Source of the DNA: Volvox africanus
Taxonomy: Eukaryota > Chlorophyta > Chlorophyceae > Chlamydomonadales > Volvocaceae
NCBI GenBank assembly: GCA_030268105.1
Contig: BSDZ01000014.1
Span: 1,505,001 to 1,569,000, forward strand
Direction of reading: 5' to 3'
DNA: 64,000 nt
How positions within the stretch are numbered: the first letter of the stretch is position 1; each line of letters opens with the position of its first letter. This document shows positions 33,184 through 46,400 of this stretch, one piece after another. Both the position numbers and the translations under genes were made by a program. Below the pieces are notes generated by a model. The model had not been told where the DNA came from. It saw nothing but the letters and a program-made list of their open reading frames with translations, and searched no databases.

Positions 33184-34804
33184 TGATAGATAGATGATGC
33201 ATGGCTGGGACGGACACGCTCGCACCAGCCACGATCAGGAAGATATGATATATGCCCTTCAATCGGCGCAAAACTCTTGAGAAAATTTGTTCGGACAGTT
33301 TCCATTCTGCTCCCGTGTGGGCAGGAAAGCCTAATACATAGAGTGCTGAATTTTGAGGCCGTACATACGGTTCCGTACGTTCGGTTCGCTCGGCGGACCG
33401 GGTGCGATGCGATTCCTCAACGGCCGTTTCCCCCAACCAAGATCTTGGTTTCCAAAACCCACGCACGCACGCACGAGCAAAGAGCGCGCTTCAGATGACT
33501 GCAGCTCAGATGACTACAATTATGAGAAACAATTTTACGTCATAAGTCGGTTTATTTCTTGTCTGACTCCGCCGTGGGATAACGCCCGGTTGCGGCTTCA
33601 CTGGCGCGGCTGGGATCCGAAGGAACTCGTTCGCTTCGTTATTACTGGATGCAAAGTTTGGGCGACCTGTTTTGCACCAGTCCTGCTGGTAGATTCGACC
33701 TCGGTTCGACGCTCCTATCGACGATTAGTGAATACCAAGTCCCCATACACAAAGATAGATGAGTCCATCCAACATATTTATCAATCTTCATTACCCTCAG
33801 CGTCCCCACGCTAGCTCATTAACGACAGTAGCTGATGATATATTAGTAGCCTTGGGGCGAAACATTTTGAATAGATTCATACCAGTGCATCAGTCTCAGA
33901 TACGGAACAATCCCGGTTTTTTCCTTCATATTAATCTACTTTCGTCCGCTTCGTACGGCATTTTTCACTCGGTCATCTCGGTCATGTCTATTGCGCAAAT
34001 TCGCTTTACTCACGCATGGAAAAGGTTCCATCCGTAGAAATCAAAACCATCCTAGCCATTTGGCCGGCAAGCAACCGACAAGTACTAGTCGCTGGCGGCA
34101 TCGAACTTCTCATTCTTTCGGTCTTCACGGCGCTCGTCCAACGGCCTCTCACGGGCACCCGACGCATGCATGGGAGCAGCCCTCTGTCGGAACATTTCTG
34201 ATGAGAATGATGAATAGCGTAAGGAACCTTCCTAACAACGTACATATACATGTACATATGTCTTTTAAATCCGAATTCTTTGTGTTCGCGATAACAGGTA
34301 ATGAAAATAGCACGACTTGAAACAGCTATGCAACAACAACTACAGAAAACTGACGAGCAGGCTGGGGTTATTGGAGAACACAAATACAGCGTCGGGTCAC
34401 GCATCACAACGGCGATTGGTTACGTTCTCCAGGCCCATGCAGGTCGATAGCATTTTAAAAAACAGTTTTTGATGTGTGTCAGGGAAATACCTGTTCCAAT
34501 AAACAGAGCTTTTTAAAAGTGTAAGGTTTATCTTGAGACCTACCTGCCTAACCGAATGAAAATGCAGGATGGAGGCAGGCGCCGACGAGGCAAGCAAATA
34601 CGATGCAGGACTCAATGCATCCGACCGATAAGTTGAGCAAATTAAGCAAGATTGAGGAATGAATAAAGTCCATTAAAAGAAAACAGCGGCGATGATCCCC
34701 CCTTCCTGCCTGCCTTGTGACTTCCCGCTGTTATACACAACAACGGAAACGAAGCGTACGTATCCACCAGCCCCGATGAGCATGGATTGACTTCATGCAC
34801 ACAC

Positions 34805-34915
<111 letters not shown>

Positions 34916-35153
34916 GGCAGACACAGACACAGACGCATACACCGCTGTGTCCAGCCAGTTCATCACCAATAACCTCGGCAACAGAGCATGCACCAGCAGT
35001 GGGCACAGCCACTGCTGGTCCGTCCATTATAACGCATCCATGTCTGTTTATGTGCACCCTTCCCCGCGTGTGTCCACTCTGTTACCAGCATCATTAGCCA
35101 TCCCTGCTGAGGGCACCAGCGGGCAGGCTAATGTCGTTTATGTGGGTCATCTC

Positions 35154-38100
35154 TCATTGCGCATTCGGGAGCAGTAGTGGTACCCGTTGCCCTTCTGTAT
35201 CCTGCTGGTAATGGAGCGGTACTCGTTCAAGGGCTCCTGTCTCGTCAACATCATCACCATCATTATAATTATAATGAGCATTAGTATTAGCAGTCGTCTG
35301 TCCGCTGCCGCTGCCATCATCATTGCCGTGGAGCTGTTGCCGCGTCACCCATGCGACAGGGCAGCGGATCCATGACAGCACAACAAGCAGCAGCAGCAGT
35401 GCTGTTGCTAATCCCAGGTTCACCCATTCGAGCGCCCAGCCGGCCAGGGCGTAGAGGGTGCGAACACGGGGCTGTAGTGGCAGCATGAAAGTCAGTGAGC
35501 CGCGTGTCCCAGTCAAGAGGTAGTGTACTGCGACACCGCGGGGAGAGACGACGCCGCTGACACCGTCACTGCTGCACCTACAAGTGCATTACAACTCAAG
35601 TTTACGCGCGTCATTCAATGAGTGGCTGAACACATATTATATATATACGTATACATATATATGGGCCGCCACCGGGGCCCGAGGAATGCTATTACCACCC
35701 TGTAAGGCTTACGTTAACACATACACAGACAAACAGACACAGATACAAACACAGACACATTGAAACACACCTGAAGGTCGTGAAGCCGTTCTCCAGGGCG
35801 CGGAGGGTGTCAGAGGCGAAATGCCGGGGCCCCACCGCCCCCCAGGTCCAGGACGGCTGCAGCATCACATCCACGCCCGCCTCGGCGGCTTGCCTAATGT
35901 ACTGGGGGCGGTCCATGTCAAAGCAAATAGCGCCGCCCAAAGTGCCGTACGGACTGGACGCCGTCGGTAGGTGCGGAGGGCCTGACGCCAGGGTCGAGGA
36001 CGGAATGGTGATGGAGCAGCTTTGAACAACAAGATTCAATGACGATATCCATTTATTATTTATTTATGTAACTCTTGTTACTTATTTATTTATTTGTTCG
36101 ATTATTTAATTGTTTGATACAAAACTTGAGCTGGTGGGTAGTTATGACGGTCACGGGGTGGGAGGAGGACGATCTTAGGGTTTTAGGGTTTTAGGCGTTT
36201 TAGGCGTGGGGGTGATCACATAGCGCCGTACAAGGGGGACGAACAGCACACTCTTACATAACCCCCTTACACACACAAACACAGATACAATTATATACAC
36301 ACACAAGTATACACACCTGCGACCACTTGCGCTTCCACAATGGGCACTGGGAAGGCCTTCCGATAGCTCCAAACCGTCGAACCGTTCGGCCCCAGCAACA
36401 CAAAATTATTGGACACCCGGTGCAGTGCGCCGCCGCCACTATCTCCACTGTTGTTGCTACTGCTACTGCTACTGCTACTGCTACTGCTACTGCTGCTGCC
36501 AGTACCTTCACCGCTCCCATCATCAAGCAGTAGCAGCTTTTCGTAACAAAGTCCGAGATAGGTCCCCTCTCCCGCTCTGTCCTGCCCATCCGTGAATGAG
36601 GAGGACGAGGAGGAGGGCCCATCCTGACGGGATAACAGCAGGTCCCGACCGGCGGCCAGAAGGCCGCTCTCCTCCGCACTGCTGCGCACCAGCACCGCCT
36701 CCTCCGACCACAGCACGATGCGGTCTCCTGCATCATCATGATAAGGGCGAAGGAAGCAGCGGCGTTGGTGAGGGTGAGAGGCAGAGGGTGAGAAGCAGAG
36801 GGTGAGAGGCGGAGGGTGAGAGGCAGAGGGTGAGAGGCAGAGGGTGCTGTGTCGAAGCACGTCAGCAGAAGTGGTGGGAAGCAGCGTAACGTAGGGTGGC
36901 CGTATAACTCACCAACTAACCAGCCGACCTGTAGATGACCGAGCAGCCCATTACATTCGAACTGACGACGTCAACGATACACACACGCGCGCGGAAACCC
37001 TTGGCCTGCACTGCGGCTAGGCAGGGGGCCAAGCCTAGCTGCATGCAGGGTAGGGCAGGCAGCCTAGGGCAGGCAGCCTAGCTGCAGATAAGGCCCCCTC
37101 TTATTACGTGGCTAGGTCGGTGGGCGGGGCCATTCACATCCTCATCAGGTCGGTTATGAACCCTATGTAATGGTCTTACGTACCTGCTGCGACCCTCTCG
37201 GCGGTCTTGTTCCAAAGCTGTACATAACCCTCGCTGCCCACATCCACGGCCTCTGTCACAATACAGCTGACAGGCAGTGAGCGCACCCGCTCGAGCCGAC
37301 GAGCCACAGGTTGCTGGAAAAAGGAGTCGTTGTACACCAGGCCTCCGCCCACAACTAGCAATAGCCACAACAGGCCTTCCAAAACTAACACGTGACTCCT
37401 TAGAGGCCGAGCGATCCGGGACCAGCCGCTGTTTCCGGCGGGGCAGTCGCCGGCCGCATCCGGGACCGCAACGATCCCGGAGTAACTTCCGGGGCTGTCA
37501 GAGGAGGCACTCAGTGGCAGTGGTTCATGGGTAAAGGCGCAGCTGGCAGCAGAGGCGAGAAGATTGACTGCGAAGTTCAAGCCCCAGAGTCCGAATAGGG
37601 AAGCCAGCTGGGCCACGGCTGGCCAGTCCGCCACAGCGACCCCAGGCTCGTGGAAGTGGCCCAGTTGGAAGCCCACCAATGTGAATACTGCGGATTGGAA
37701 AATGGGGAAGGCCCAGACCGGAAGCACCAGTAGAATCCATCCCAATGGGCTAAGGGATGGGTACTGCGGGCGACGTACAGGAGCGCGTGGGCCCCTGAGG
37801 GCGTGGGGTGGAGGTAATAGCTTGGCTGCGAGGAGACGAAGCCGCCACGCCGGCAGGAGAGCGCAAAGAGTTGTCGCAGTCGCGATAAACGTGCCCAAGC
37901 CAAATGTACAGAGGATTGAGGTGAGGGTTGTAGAGGGGACGGAGATTGCCCCAACAAACGCGACAGTGAAACCAATCGCCTGGGCGAGGATGACAAACAC
38001 ATGAGCGACTATCGTGGCGCGGAAAGCCCGTACAGCTCCATCATAAGTGAGAAGTAGCACAAAAGGGTGCAGCCATGCGAGAATTGAGATGGACTGTAAA

Positions 38101-38192
38101 CTGTTTCCGAAGGCCGAGGTGATGACCGTTCCAAGCAGAAGCCCCAAGACCTCCACAGGTGTAGGGCCTGTAACAATGGCTATAGGTCTCAT
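35154..38192 (-). CDS. Apolipoprotein N-acyltransferase/nitrilase-like membrane protein
   Basis: Model: complement(join(35154..35577,35771..35981,36317..36727,37184..38192)), 684 aa, all introns GT-AG, phases 1, 1 and 2. Exon 1 (residues 1-336) is hydrophobic with several membrane spans. Exons 2-4 encode a carbon-nitrogen hydrolase domain with the expected triad: Glu345 (LWSEEAV), Lys460 (YRKAFPVP) and Cys493 (GAICFDMD), followed by a RALENGFTTFR block and a last membrane span (ATALLLLLVVL). This order, membrane bundle then nitrilase fold then C-terminal helix, is that of bacterial Lnt, which transfers an acyl chain to lipoproteins. What a eukaryote would acylate is unknown. A poly-Ser tract (TACTGC repeat, 36449-36500) interrupts the domain in exon 2. 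For exon 3 a closer AAAG acceptor near 36019 exists but breaks the frame, so I chose the CAG at 35984-35982. Confidence 0.78.
36174..36206 (+). repeat. Short interstitial telomere-like repeat (TTTTAGGG)
   Basis: CTTAGGG, TTTTAGGG and two TTTTAGGCG variants in a row, inside intron 2 of the N-acyltransferase-like gene. TTTTAGGG is the telomere unit of Chlamydomonas-type green algae. Confidence 0.7.
36770..36845. repeat. 14-bp minisatellite in intron 1 of the N-acyltransferase-like gene
   Basis: Five head-to-tail copies of GGGTGAGAGGCAGA with one or two variant bases each. Confidence 0.88.
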
Positions 38193-39163
38193 TGCAAAAT
38201 TGTGTCGGCAAAAGGTTAGCCTTAAAGGTAATCGTCTAGGGTTGTACTTGTCGTTTTCGCATTCGTCTATAACAACTTAATGGAAAAACAGTACAAGGTT
38301 ACCCATACATTCAAAAAATATAAATTATAAAGAAAGAATCATGATAGAACGTATTGCGTATTGTTGCTCTATAATCCAATCCGTCCCCAATCCAACCGAA
38401 TCCGCGAGTATTCATTCGTACGGCCAGCGAGGCCGCGTAGTCACATTACTCATAGGGACTGCTTATGGCACACCTCATCCTGAGCAGTAAATTTCAATCC
38501 TTCATAATTTTAACTTGTTTTTATATCCTGATCTAAATTCGAGCCAGCTGCTCGAATCCTCGCCCATGTCTCGCACTCTTGCCTACTCCAGAGTACAAGG
38601 GATCTGCTCTTGCCTACTCTTGCTGTGGGACATTCAGTCAACTGCAGTCCTGCTCTTTGATAAACTCCAAACCAACATGCTCAGAGATTAATACATTATT
38701 GCCCTAGAACAATTATAAAGCTCTGGTCGTATGCTTCAGGCCATCTATCCCAAAGCATCCCCTTCCCGTGTACCCCAAGCTAGGCGAGCAAGTCTGGGTA
38801 AATTTGCCTATTGTTTGCTGTACAGATCGCCGCAGGAGGCGCCTTCAGAAGAATACGCCACGGGATGATTTGGGATTGTACGTTCATGGACGGAGCACAG
38901 GGGCTTCCCAGGCGCAGCTAGTACCAGCTGCAGAACAAGCTACCCAAGCCTGTATCGAAGCAGGTCTTGGCTAAAACAATTTAAACAAGGCAAGATAACG
39001 GAACTGAAGCAAACCTCGTTAGCGCCAAGAGGATGCACTATACAGCAGAACAGCAGTACCAGTATGTACAAGTTGCAGACAGCTGTAGCTGTAACAGTAG
39101 CAGCAGTAGCAGTGGCAGTAGCAGTAGCAACCTATGTACAAACCCGTACGTATGTAACCCCCA
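38193..39163. other. Intergenic region between two - strand genes
   Basis: Separates the stop of the LRR protein gene (39164) from the ATG of the N-acyltransferase-like gene (38192), so it should carry the 3' end of the first and the promoter of the second. It is AT-richer than the genes. I see no further gene and no clear promoter element. Confidence 0.5.
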
Positions 39164-42100
39164 TCATAGCCGCCATCTTCCAGGTCCCATGCTACTCTCC
39201 ACCGCCAGTCGCCAAGGGAGGGTCTGGTCCACCGCACGCTCCACCCGCAACCGACTGCCGTACATATCGTAGTTGCCGTATTCTACCTCGCACATCTCAT
39301 CCAGTCGTTCTACCTCCTCCTCTGACAGCTCAGGGCAGCAAATAACCACATTGCTGCCAATACCGCCACAACGACCGTCATCATCAGTATCGCCCATGCC
39401 GCCGCCAATACCGCCGCTACCATCACCACCCACTCGGGTTGTCGAAGTCCCCACGACGCCACAGCCACCTTCTGCACCACCATCATCAACAGGACTCAAT
39501 TTCTTGCCCACCCTCTCCTCTGCCGTATCGCGTCCTCCTCCACCTCGTCCATCTCCCCCATCTCCATCGCCGCCCCCGCCCGCCTCGCCCCCTACAGCAT
39601 TGTCTCTAGCGCCACTGCCACAAGCCCACAACGTTTCGTGCTGCCTCTCATCGCCGATGTCACAACTGGAGCCCCAGCGGCCGGTGCCTCGAGCTCCTCC
39701 CCGGTGTCGTCTCTTTGCATGCAGCGCCGCCAGCAGCGCCCGGACTGTGTCCGCGGGGTGGTTGGCGCCTCGTCGCTCCCGGGCCTCTTCCGCCAAACCC
39801 AGCAGCACAAACCTGCGATAGATTTGGGCACGGACAGAAAGAGCTATGACAGATACACATGCACCGGGAATATGCTGCCCTGGAGAGTTGTATAAGAGTC
39901 CTTCGTGCCGTACCGTATCGTACTGTAGGGTAGCCAATAGCCAATTCGTACCTGAGGCAGGGCATGTCGGCCAGGCAGGTAACGTCCCGTGGGTCATTGT
40001 TAAGGCGATACAGCTCCAAATGCTCCAGGAGGGGCAGTGATGCCGCAACTGTCGAGACGATCTGGCAAAGAGGTAAATGGAATATTGGGAGTTGGGGTGT
40101 CGTACAGATGCAAACGAGTCAAGGATCTGATCTCGAGGGAAGTACGTGTACGGAAAGAATATGCGAGCAACAAACACGGTTTCAACACACGGGGGCCGTA
40201 CATGTCACGCTTACGAAAATGGTACTGCTACAGCTTCTATAATGCGAACAAATCAAAGGCATAAAATCATGATGTACAGAAGAAAGATTGTACGACTAAA
40301 CGAGAGGTAAGCTGTCGATGTCGTCTGCATACTAAGCATATCGTATCGATATCGTACAGCCTTACGGCTTCGAAATTCGAAAATCCCATTTGACGCACCT
40401 GCGGAGTCATCATCGTACCGCTGCCGTACAGGTACGTCGGTAGCAGCGCCAGCGACGACAGCGCCGGACTCAAGACCGCCGCCGCCGCCACCACCTCGGT
40501 CCAATTTGCAGCCAGCCGCAGCATCAACCGCACTTCCCGCACGCCACCGCCACCTCGGCCGCTGCCCTGGACCCTCCACCGGCTTACTGCCGCCGCTGCA
40601 GCGGCCGCCACCATCGATGGCGATGACGACAACGGTGATACGGGTGTCGTACCTGGCCATGCTTGGCTATCCTGCCGTACAAAGCGCTGCAGCAGCTGCA
40701 CCATCTGTAAGGTGCACGGAGTCGATAGCTCTAATAAATCCAGTCCGCCGCCGCCGCCGCCGCCCGCTCTGCTGTCCACTGCGCCGCTGCCATCAACTAA
40801 ACCACCACTGCCACCACCAACTCCAGGGATGGCTCTGGTAGGTGTTGAAAAAGGTGATACAGGCAAAGGGGACGCTTTCCCAGATTCCGCCGCCTCAGCC
40901 CCTCCCGCCGGACCTCCGTCACCACTACCGCTTCCATGAAGCGATGTGGCGGCACCGGCACTTGCCTCCGCCGCAGTTGGCGAGCTACGCACCGCTGCCT
41001 CGGTCAGCCCGCCAGTGCCCAAACCAGGTCGTTCCGAAGCCACCGGGGCTGTAGGAAGACCCCCGCCGCCGCCGCCGCCGCCGCCTAGAAGTAACGGCAG
41101 CAGTTCCTCCAAGTAGCACGGCATCGCAGCACCCAGTGCGAGACGGCGCCAAGGTCGTACAAGTGACGCCGATGCTGATGTCGACGTCAAGGGTCGCGGC
41201 TGCAGAGGCGTTCCTTCGCGACCCTCCTCCCCAACTCCCGTTTCCCCCAATACGCCAGTGTTGATGGCGCCGCTACCTCCGCTGCCATTGCCGACGGCGA
41301 CGTGGCCCGCCACGTCAGCGGCAGCGGCGGTCGCTGTTTCGTGGCTGAGGATGACAGAGCCCAGCGCCAGGTCAACCAAACCAGTCAGCGCGCCCAGTGA
41401 CATCGGAAAGTACGGATGTGATTTGTCGTACAGGAAAGCTCGCGGCAGGCACAAAGTAGTGAGGCCGGTAAGGTGGCTCAAGACCTGTGTCAGCAACCAG
41501 CCCGCCGACCAGAGACTGGAACCGGTGCCGAGCTGAAGAGGGGTCGGCGGGGAAGTCAATACGGCATCACAAAAACACACAGCACTCAGCAGAGAGGTTT
41601 ATGTGGGAGGATCGAAAAGGAAAAGACTAATGAAAACGAGATGATGTGAAAAAGGGGAGAAGGAAAATTGCAAGCATTGCAGCTTACGACAGCAGAGCAA
41701 CAATTTACCAAAACCAGTACCGTACCAGTGCCGTACCACTGCGAATTAGTGCGTACAGTGCCGTACCTGCATAAAATCAAGCGCCAGGTTTCGGAGCCTC
41801 GTCAACGCAGCCAAACCCAAAAGCTGCTGTTCGCTGTGCGCGTGTTTGTGCTCAAAGGTAAGGCCCAGGCGTGTGAGGGACCCCAGGCGGGAGAGGGGCA
41901 GCTCCAGGGACGGCAGCAGGGGCACGCCGGTGAGCACCAGAGAGGCAAGGCGGGGCAGGTGTGCTAGGGATTCAAAGGCGGCCTGCGCATGCGGGGGGAA
42001 GGGAGGCCGTTCGGGACTCAGAAGCAGCAGAGATCAATAAAGAATGAAAGGGTACGGAGGGGGCAGGCCGGGCTGGTGCAATTGTCGTACATGCGTAATC

Positions 42101-43461
42101 CCTACCTCACCGTACCGGCAATACCAGCTAAAGAGTGACCCCACCTGTGGCTCCAGAACCAGCTGTGTGTCCACCACGACCTCCCGTAACCAGGGAGGTG
42201 ATGCCCGGCCCAGTGACTCCAGGGAGCTTCCCGCCAGGTAGTTGTTGTACGGCAGACCCGCGAGGTGTAACCGTGTCAGTTTGGGGTAGCTCGCTGCCAC
42301 GTGGTGTATATCACGAGCGGACAGCTCCTGCCAGCCCTGTAGGGCAATGTACGATTGTGCACGATTGTGTACGGCAAGTTGATCAGGTGGTCAAATGTTT
42401 ATGATTTGAGTGATAAAAGGCCCTAAAAACCAAAGACTAAAAACCTGGCGTGCGAGCTTACGTGTCGCAGATAAATGATGTTAAGTTCATTTTTTCGCAT
42501 GAATGCAGTAAAAAATCGAAACGCAACCGTTTTATGGGGCAACCGTTTTTTACCGTTGCAAAGGACATCAGAATGAGCTTTCCTACCTGAGCTTCCCGAA
42601 GTGCTGCTCAGCCATCAGCACTGTGCAAGACAGGGCGGTGGAAACGCTCGTCCCATCTCCCTCCGTCCAGCTCCCCGCTTGGCCCTACACTTCATCCCTT
42701 TTTCTTATCCAACCTTTCCACGTGCCAGCTCCCCTGCCGTACCCTCCGTCCGTACCTGCAGCGAGAGGGCCGTCAGTGACGTCGCAACGCCTAACTCGGA
42801 AAGGAAATATGACAGTATTGCCGTACTACCGCACCGCTCTGCCTCCGTTCCTCCACTGGGACCTGCGCTTCCGCCGCCGCCGCCGCCGCCATAGGGCTCC
42901 CTACTTGCCGGTGGCAGCAATCTAAGCTCCAGGGAGGCTGGGTTTGGAAAGCGTTGGTGTAAGGTGCGGCCGAGGGAGGTGAGCTGCCGAAGTGAGGCCC
43001 TGCACACCAACACCTGTAGGCGGCAAGTCCAGAGAGGTCAGGGGGGACACATACGTTCCGGAATGCATGCGGAGAGGGTGACACGGTGAGTGGGGCAGCG
43101 GACTGACAGTTTGTTGGGTTGAAGCTGGCATGAGCCCGTGATGGGGTCAGTGGTGGTATTGCCCTCCCCTACATTAGTTTCCTTGCTCCACACGTAACTA
43201 CATACACACATACACACATACATCCCCTGCCTTGAGGTGCACCATGAACTCCGATGCCACATATTGCGCAGCTCCACGACTAGCTTCTCGGAACTTTATC
43301 CGGTCTCGTCGTGGCAGCTGCCTCCAAATGTGGCGAGCCAACAAGTCCGCAGGCAGGAGTTCCAGAAGGCCGAGCGCATGGGGCAAGGTTTCAGGTGTCG
43401 TCCGAAAGTCTTCCGCGGGCTGAAGAACGTCGACCGCTGTGGCGGTAGCACCTTGTTCCAT
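39164..43461 (-). CDS. F-box-like leucine-rich repeat protein, - strand
   Basis: Model: complement(join(39164..39812,39952..40061,40399..41532,41767..41982,42145..42336,42756..43013,43222..43461)), 932 aa, all GT-AG and in phase. Exon 1 has an F-box-like motif (LPADLLARHIWRQLPRRDR, then ASRGAAQYV). Exons 2-6 carry leucine-rich repeats, for example TSLTALSLQ, PKLTRLHLAGL, GSLTRLGLTF, TGLTTLCLP, LLEHLELYRL. Exon 4, 378 codons, contains long Gly/Ala/Ser inserts including a run of nine Gly, typical of volvocine proteins. The C-terminal exon is Gly/Asp-rich and low in complexity. F-box LRR proteins usually pick substrates for SCF ubiquitin ligases, but the F-box here is weak, so that role is inferred. 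A possible 70-nt exon at 43055-43124 (KLSVRCP) would break the frame and was left out. Confidence 0.72.
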
Positions 43462-46400
43462 TCCTTCGTCCAGAGTGTTGGGATTAGGCTAGCGAGGTCT
43501 GCTACCGGGAAGCTGGACGCTGCAGCCTAAGGCGGCGTTTACGTATGAGTGGAAAAACTCGCGTGCGCACGAGTGAGTAAATGCGGAAGAGTTCACATTG
43601 AGTCGTGAAATTACGCATTTTCACGATTTCGCCAAAAAAATCATTCTAAAATTGGAAAGCTCGGAAATTCGACATCGAATTGAGTTGCGAAAAGACATTG
43701 CAAATTTCGGTCTCCGTCACAAGCAAATGCCCGCAATTATAAAATCCAGTCTGTACACAAAAGCACGGATCATATCAACGAGCAGATCTATCGAACTACC
43801 TGGCCTGAGGTCAGAGTGGCAACGCACAGTGGCAATGCGCAGATACGGCAAGGCGCATTCTGTCACTCCATGTGAACACATAAGACATCTCGGCTTTCAT
43901 GCTTTGGGGTCGTACCCGCTCCGGAAATGCTAACGGATCGGGTAGTTCCTCAACTCATTTATACTCAGGGAATTGCAAGACTCTCGTGAGATACACCTTC
44001 ATATGTAAATGGTCCCTAACAGGCTTCTTGTCACCAAGTCATGTAATCAATTGCGTTAGGCGATCTAATCGGAAGATTTGTAAGACCCATTACATGGAAA
44101 TGAAATACGGGACGGCCTGAACCTATTTTTTATTCGCAGAGCTTGTCTTTCTAAGCGATAAGTTTATTAAATATAAGCTACGATAAATGTTCTCCGAAGT
44201 CGCGCTTTTTTTGTGACCCAAGCAGCGCTATGGGCGGCCCGAGCAGTGCTAGGCGATCCTAGAAAATCACATGCCCTTCGATTAAAAATTAGTCATGATT
44301 ATTAAGTTACAATTTTTGCGAGAACATCTAAAGGTTGCCTTGAGTCCTTTTCTGTCGCCGATGACACCAGCAGCCCGTGGCCAGCGTCAGCTCGAAGCGG
44401 AGCATGATGCGGCCACAGAAAAGAATTCAAATGTTTTGTTAGAAAGGATATGGTAATCCATTATCAGTCTTCGCTGGCTGAGGGGAGCCTTCAGTGATCC
44501 TCAACGCACTGTTCGAGAAAGCAGGCTACGGCGATCCGCTGCACACTGGTCCATCTTAAAACAATTGGCCCTCAGGAGTTTCATGTTTTGCAGGCAGGAG
44601 TTGCAAGGTTTTGTGGGGTTCCTGGTGGAGTAGGTGCCAATCCGATCAGCGGGGCGGCACAGAATGTGGGGAATTGCCAAGCCGATTAGAGGGGCGGGAT
44701 AGGGTAAAGGGTTTAAGCCCGTTCCGCAGGGCAGCATCGGGATTGGAGAGCCGGAGTAGAGCATCGCTGCCACGGCTCATGACGTTAACGATTGTAACGT
44801 ACTGAGGACAAGAAGGCTGCCGCCGCCGCCGCCTTTGCAAATTACAGAAGAAAATCAAACTATACCAAAGCAATAAGATGCTCCACTAGCTCCACTAGCT
44901 CCATCCTACGGCGTGAGAAATTCCTAGCTTGCCTGGGGGCAGATATGAACTTCTCCGCTAGGAATGGCCGTACTGGACGATTTTGGGACGAATCACGCCG
45001 TAGGAACGCCATAGATTTGGTTTGGGCTTGCAGAAACAGTCCTAATAAAGCTACACAGCACCTGACAGTTTGCAACACAAAAATAAAGTAGCTATTTGCT
45101 GTATGTTATGATTTAGAGGCGTATATAACATAAATAAACTATCCAAAACATAGTTATGAATTCCCGAGTTTTATCAGCGCGAAAGTCAGCACGTTTTGGC
45201 GGCCTAAAAGAGACAACGATCATACCTAAAAGATCATATCTGAAAAAGCAACCACGATCCCTTGACAAGCTAAATCAAAGCAGAAGGGTAAGCACATTTT
45301 GCCAGCAACGATGAAATATCCCGAGGCCCTTATCATTACTAGGACTCGTTACAAGTAGGAGGTGAGTACGACACATATAACTACCGAAACGTAAACATAA
45401 CATATAAGTGGCCACGGGTGATGTACCCCCCTATCCTACACACATAAATGAGCGGGCCATAAGATCCTAAGGTTAAGGGCAGGGTGCCCCCATGTCGATG
45501 GACGGTGACGACCCCAATTAAAGTGACCTGCGAGCTGACCAGTAGCGGAGTTGACGCCTTAGTTGATTCGGCAGATTCCGCTGGATGCTGGTGGTGGGTG
45601 CTGAACCTGGGAAAACCACTGATTTCGGAGAAGTCGGCATGGGAGACTGGATGAGGGTGCCCCGAAATACCGGGGAAGGTAGGGAATGCCAGGTTAGTGG
45701 CCACGGGTGATGTACCCCCCTATCCTACACACATATATAAGTGCCTTGAAAAGATAAAAATAAGTAAAAAACTCGCTGAAGTTTAAAGATATTATCTAAG
45801 ATTACTAGACAAGGTTATAACTGCGGTATTTCTTCCGAATTTTTTAATAGATGGGGGTATATGTATATTCCACGCCTCTGGGCCCTATCTCCGGAACCAA
45901 CAAATCCACTTTGGAGCAGGTTTTGGAACCATCAAACTGTTCGCCTCTCAAATCTTAACTATCAGAATTTGCCTCGACTAACTGAATCACGGCGAGCAAA
46001 CGTTAACACCGAGTTGATTGCCAGCTCCTCATCTAGTGTCTAGATGAGTCTTGAAGTGAGCTTTGAGCGGTGCCCCATAGGGCCACTCTCCTGCTGTAGG
46101 GGGACATGATTTCCGCACACATTCACTAGGAGTAGGGAAAAACGTCCCGCCCAATGAGTGAAATATACAGAGCACGCCAATAAAAGTGAGCCAAAATGTG
46201 TACAACATGTAGGTTACATGAATCCTTGCAATCCGCAACCATTCCGCGGGCAACGCGCAAAAAAATCCTGCCTACTCTGCTGCTCTGATCGTGCCCTATG
46301 CTCATGATACGGCGGCCAGGGCATTTGCAGTCGCACCAGTTACAGAACAGTACATGGAGCTATATTCAACTGGTCTGAAATTCACATACCATTCTTCAGG

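Noticed and set aside
43055..43124. A 70-nt exon (KLSVRCPTHRVTLS) in the - strand LRR gene
   Set aside because: It has splice-like borders, but including it breaks the frame; skipping it gives a clean 932-residue protein.
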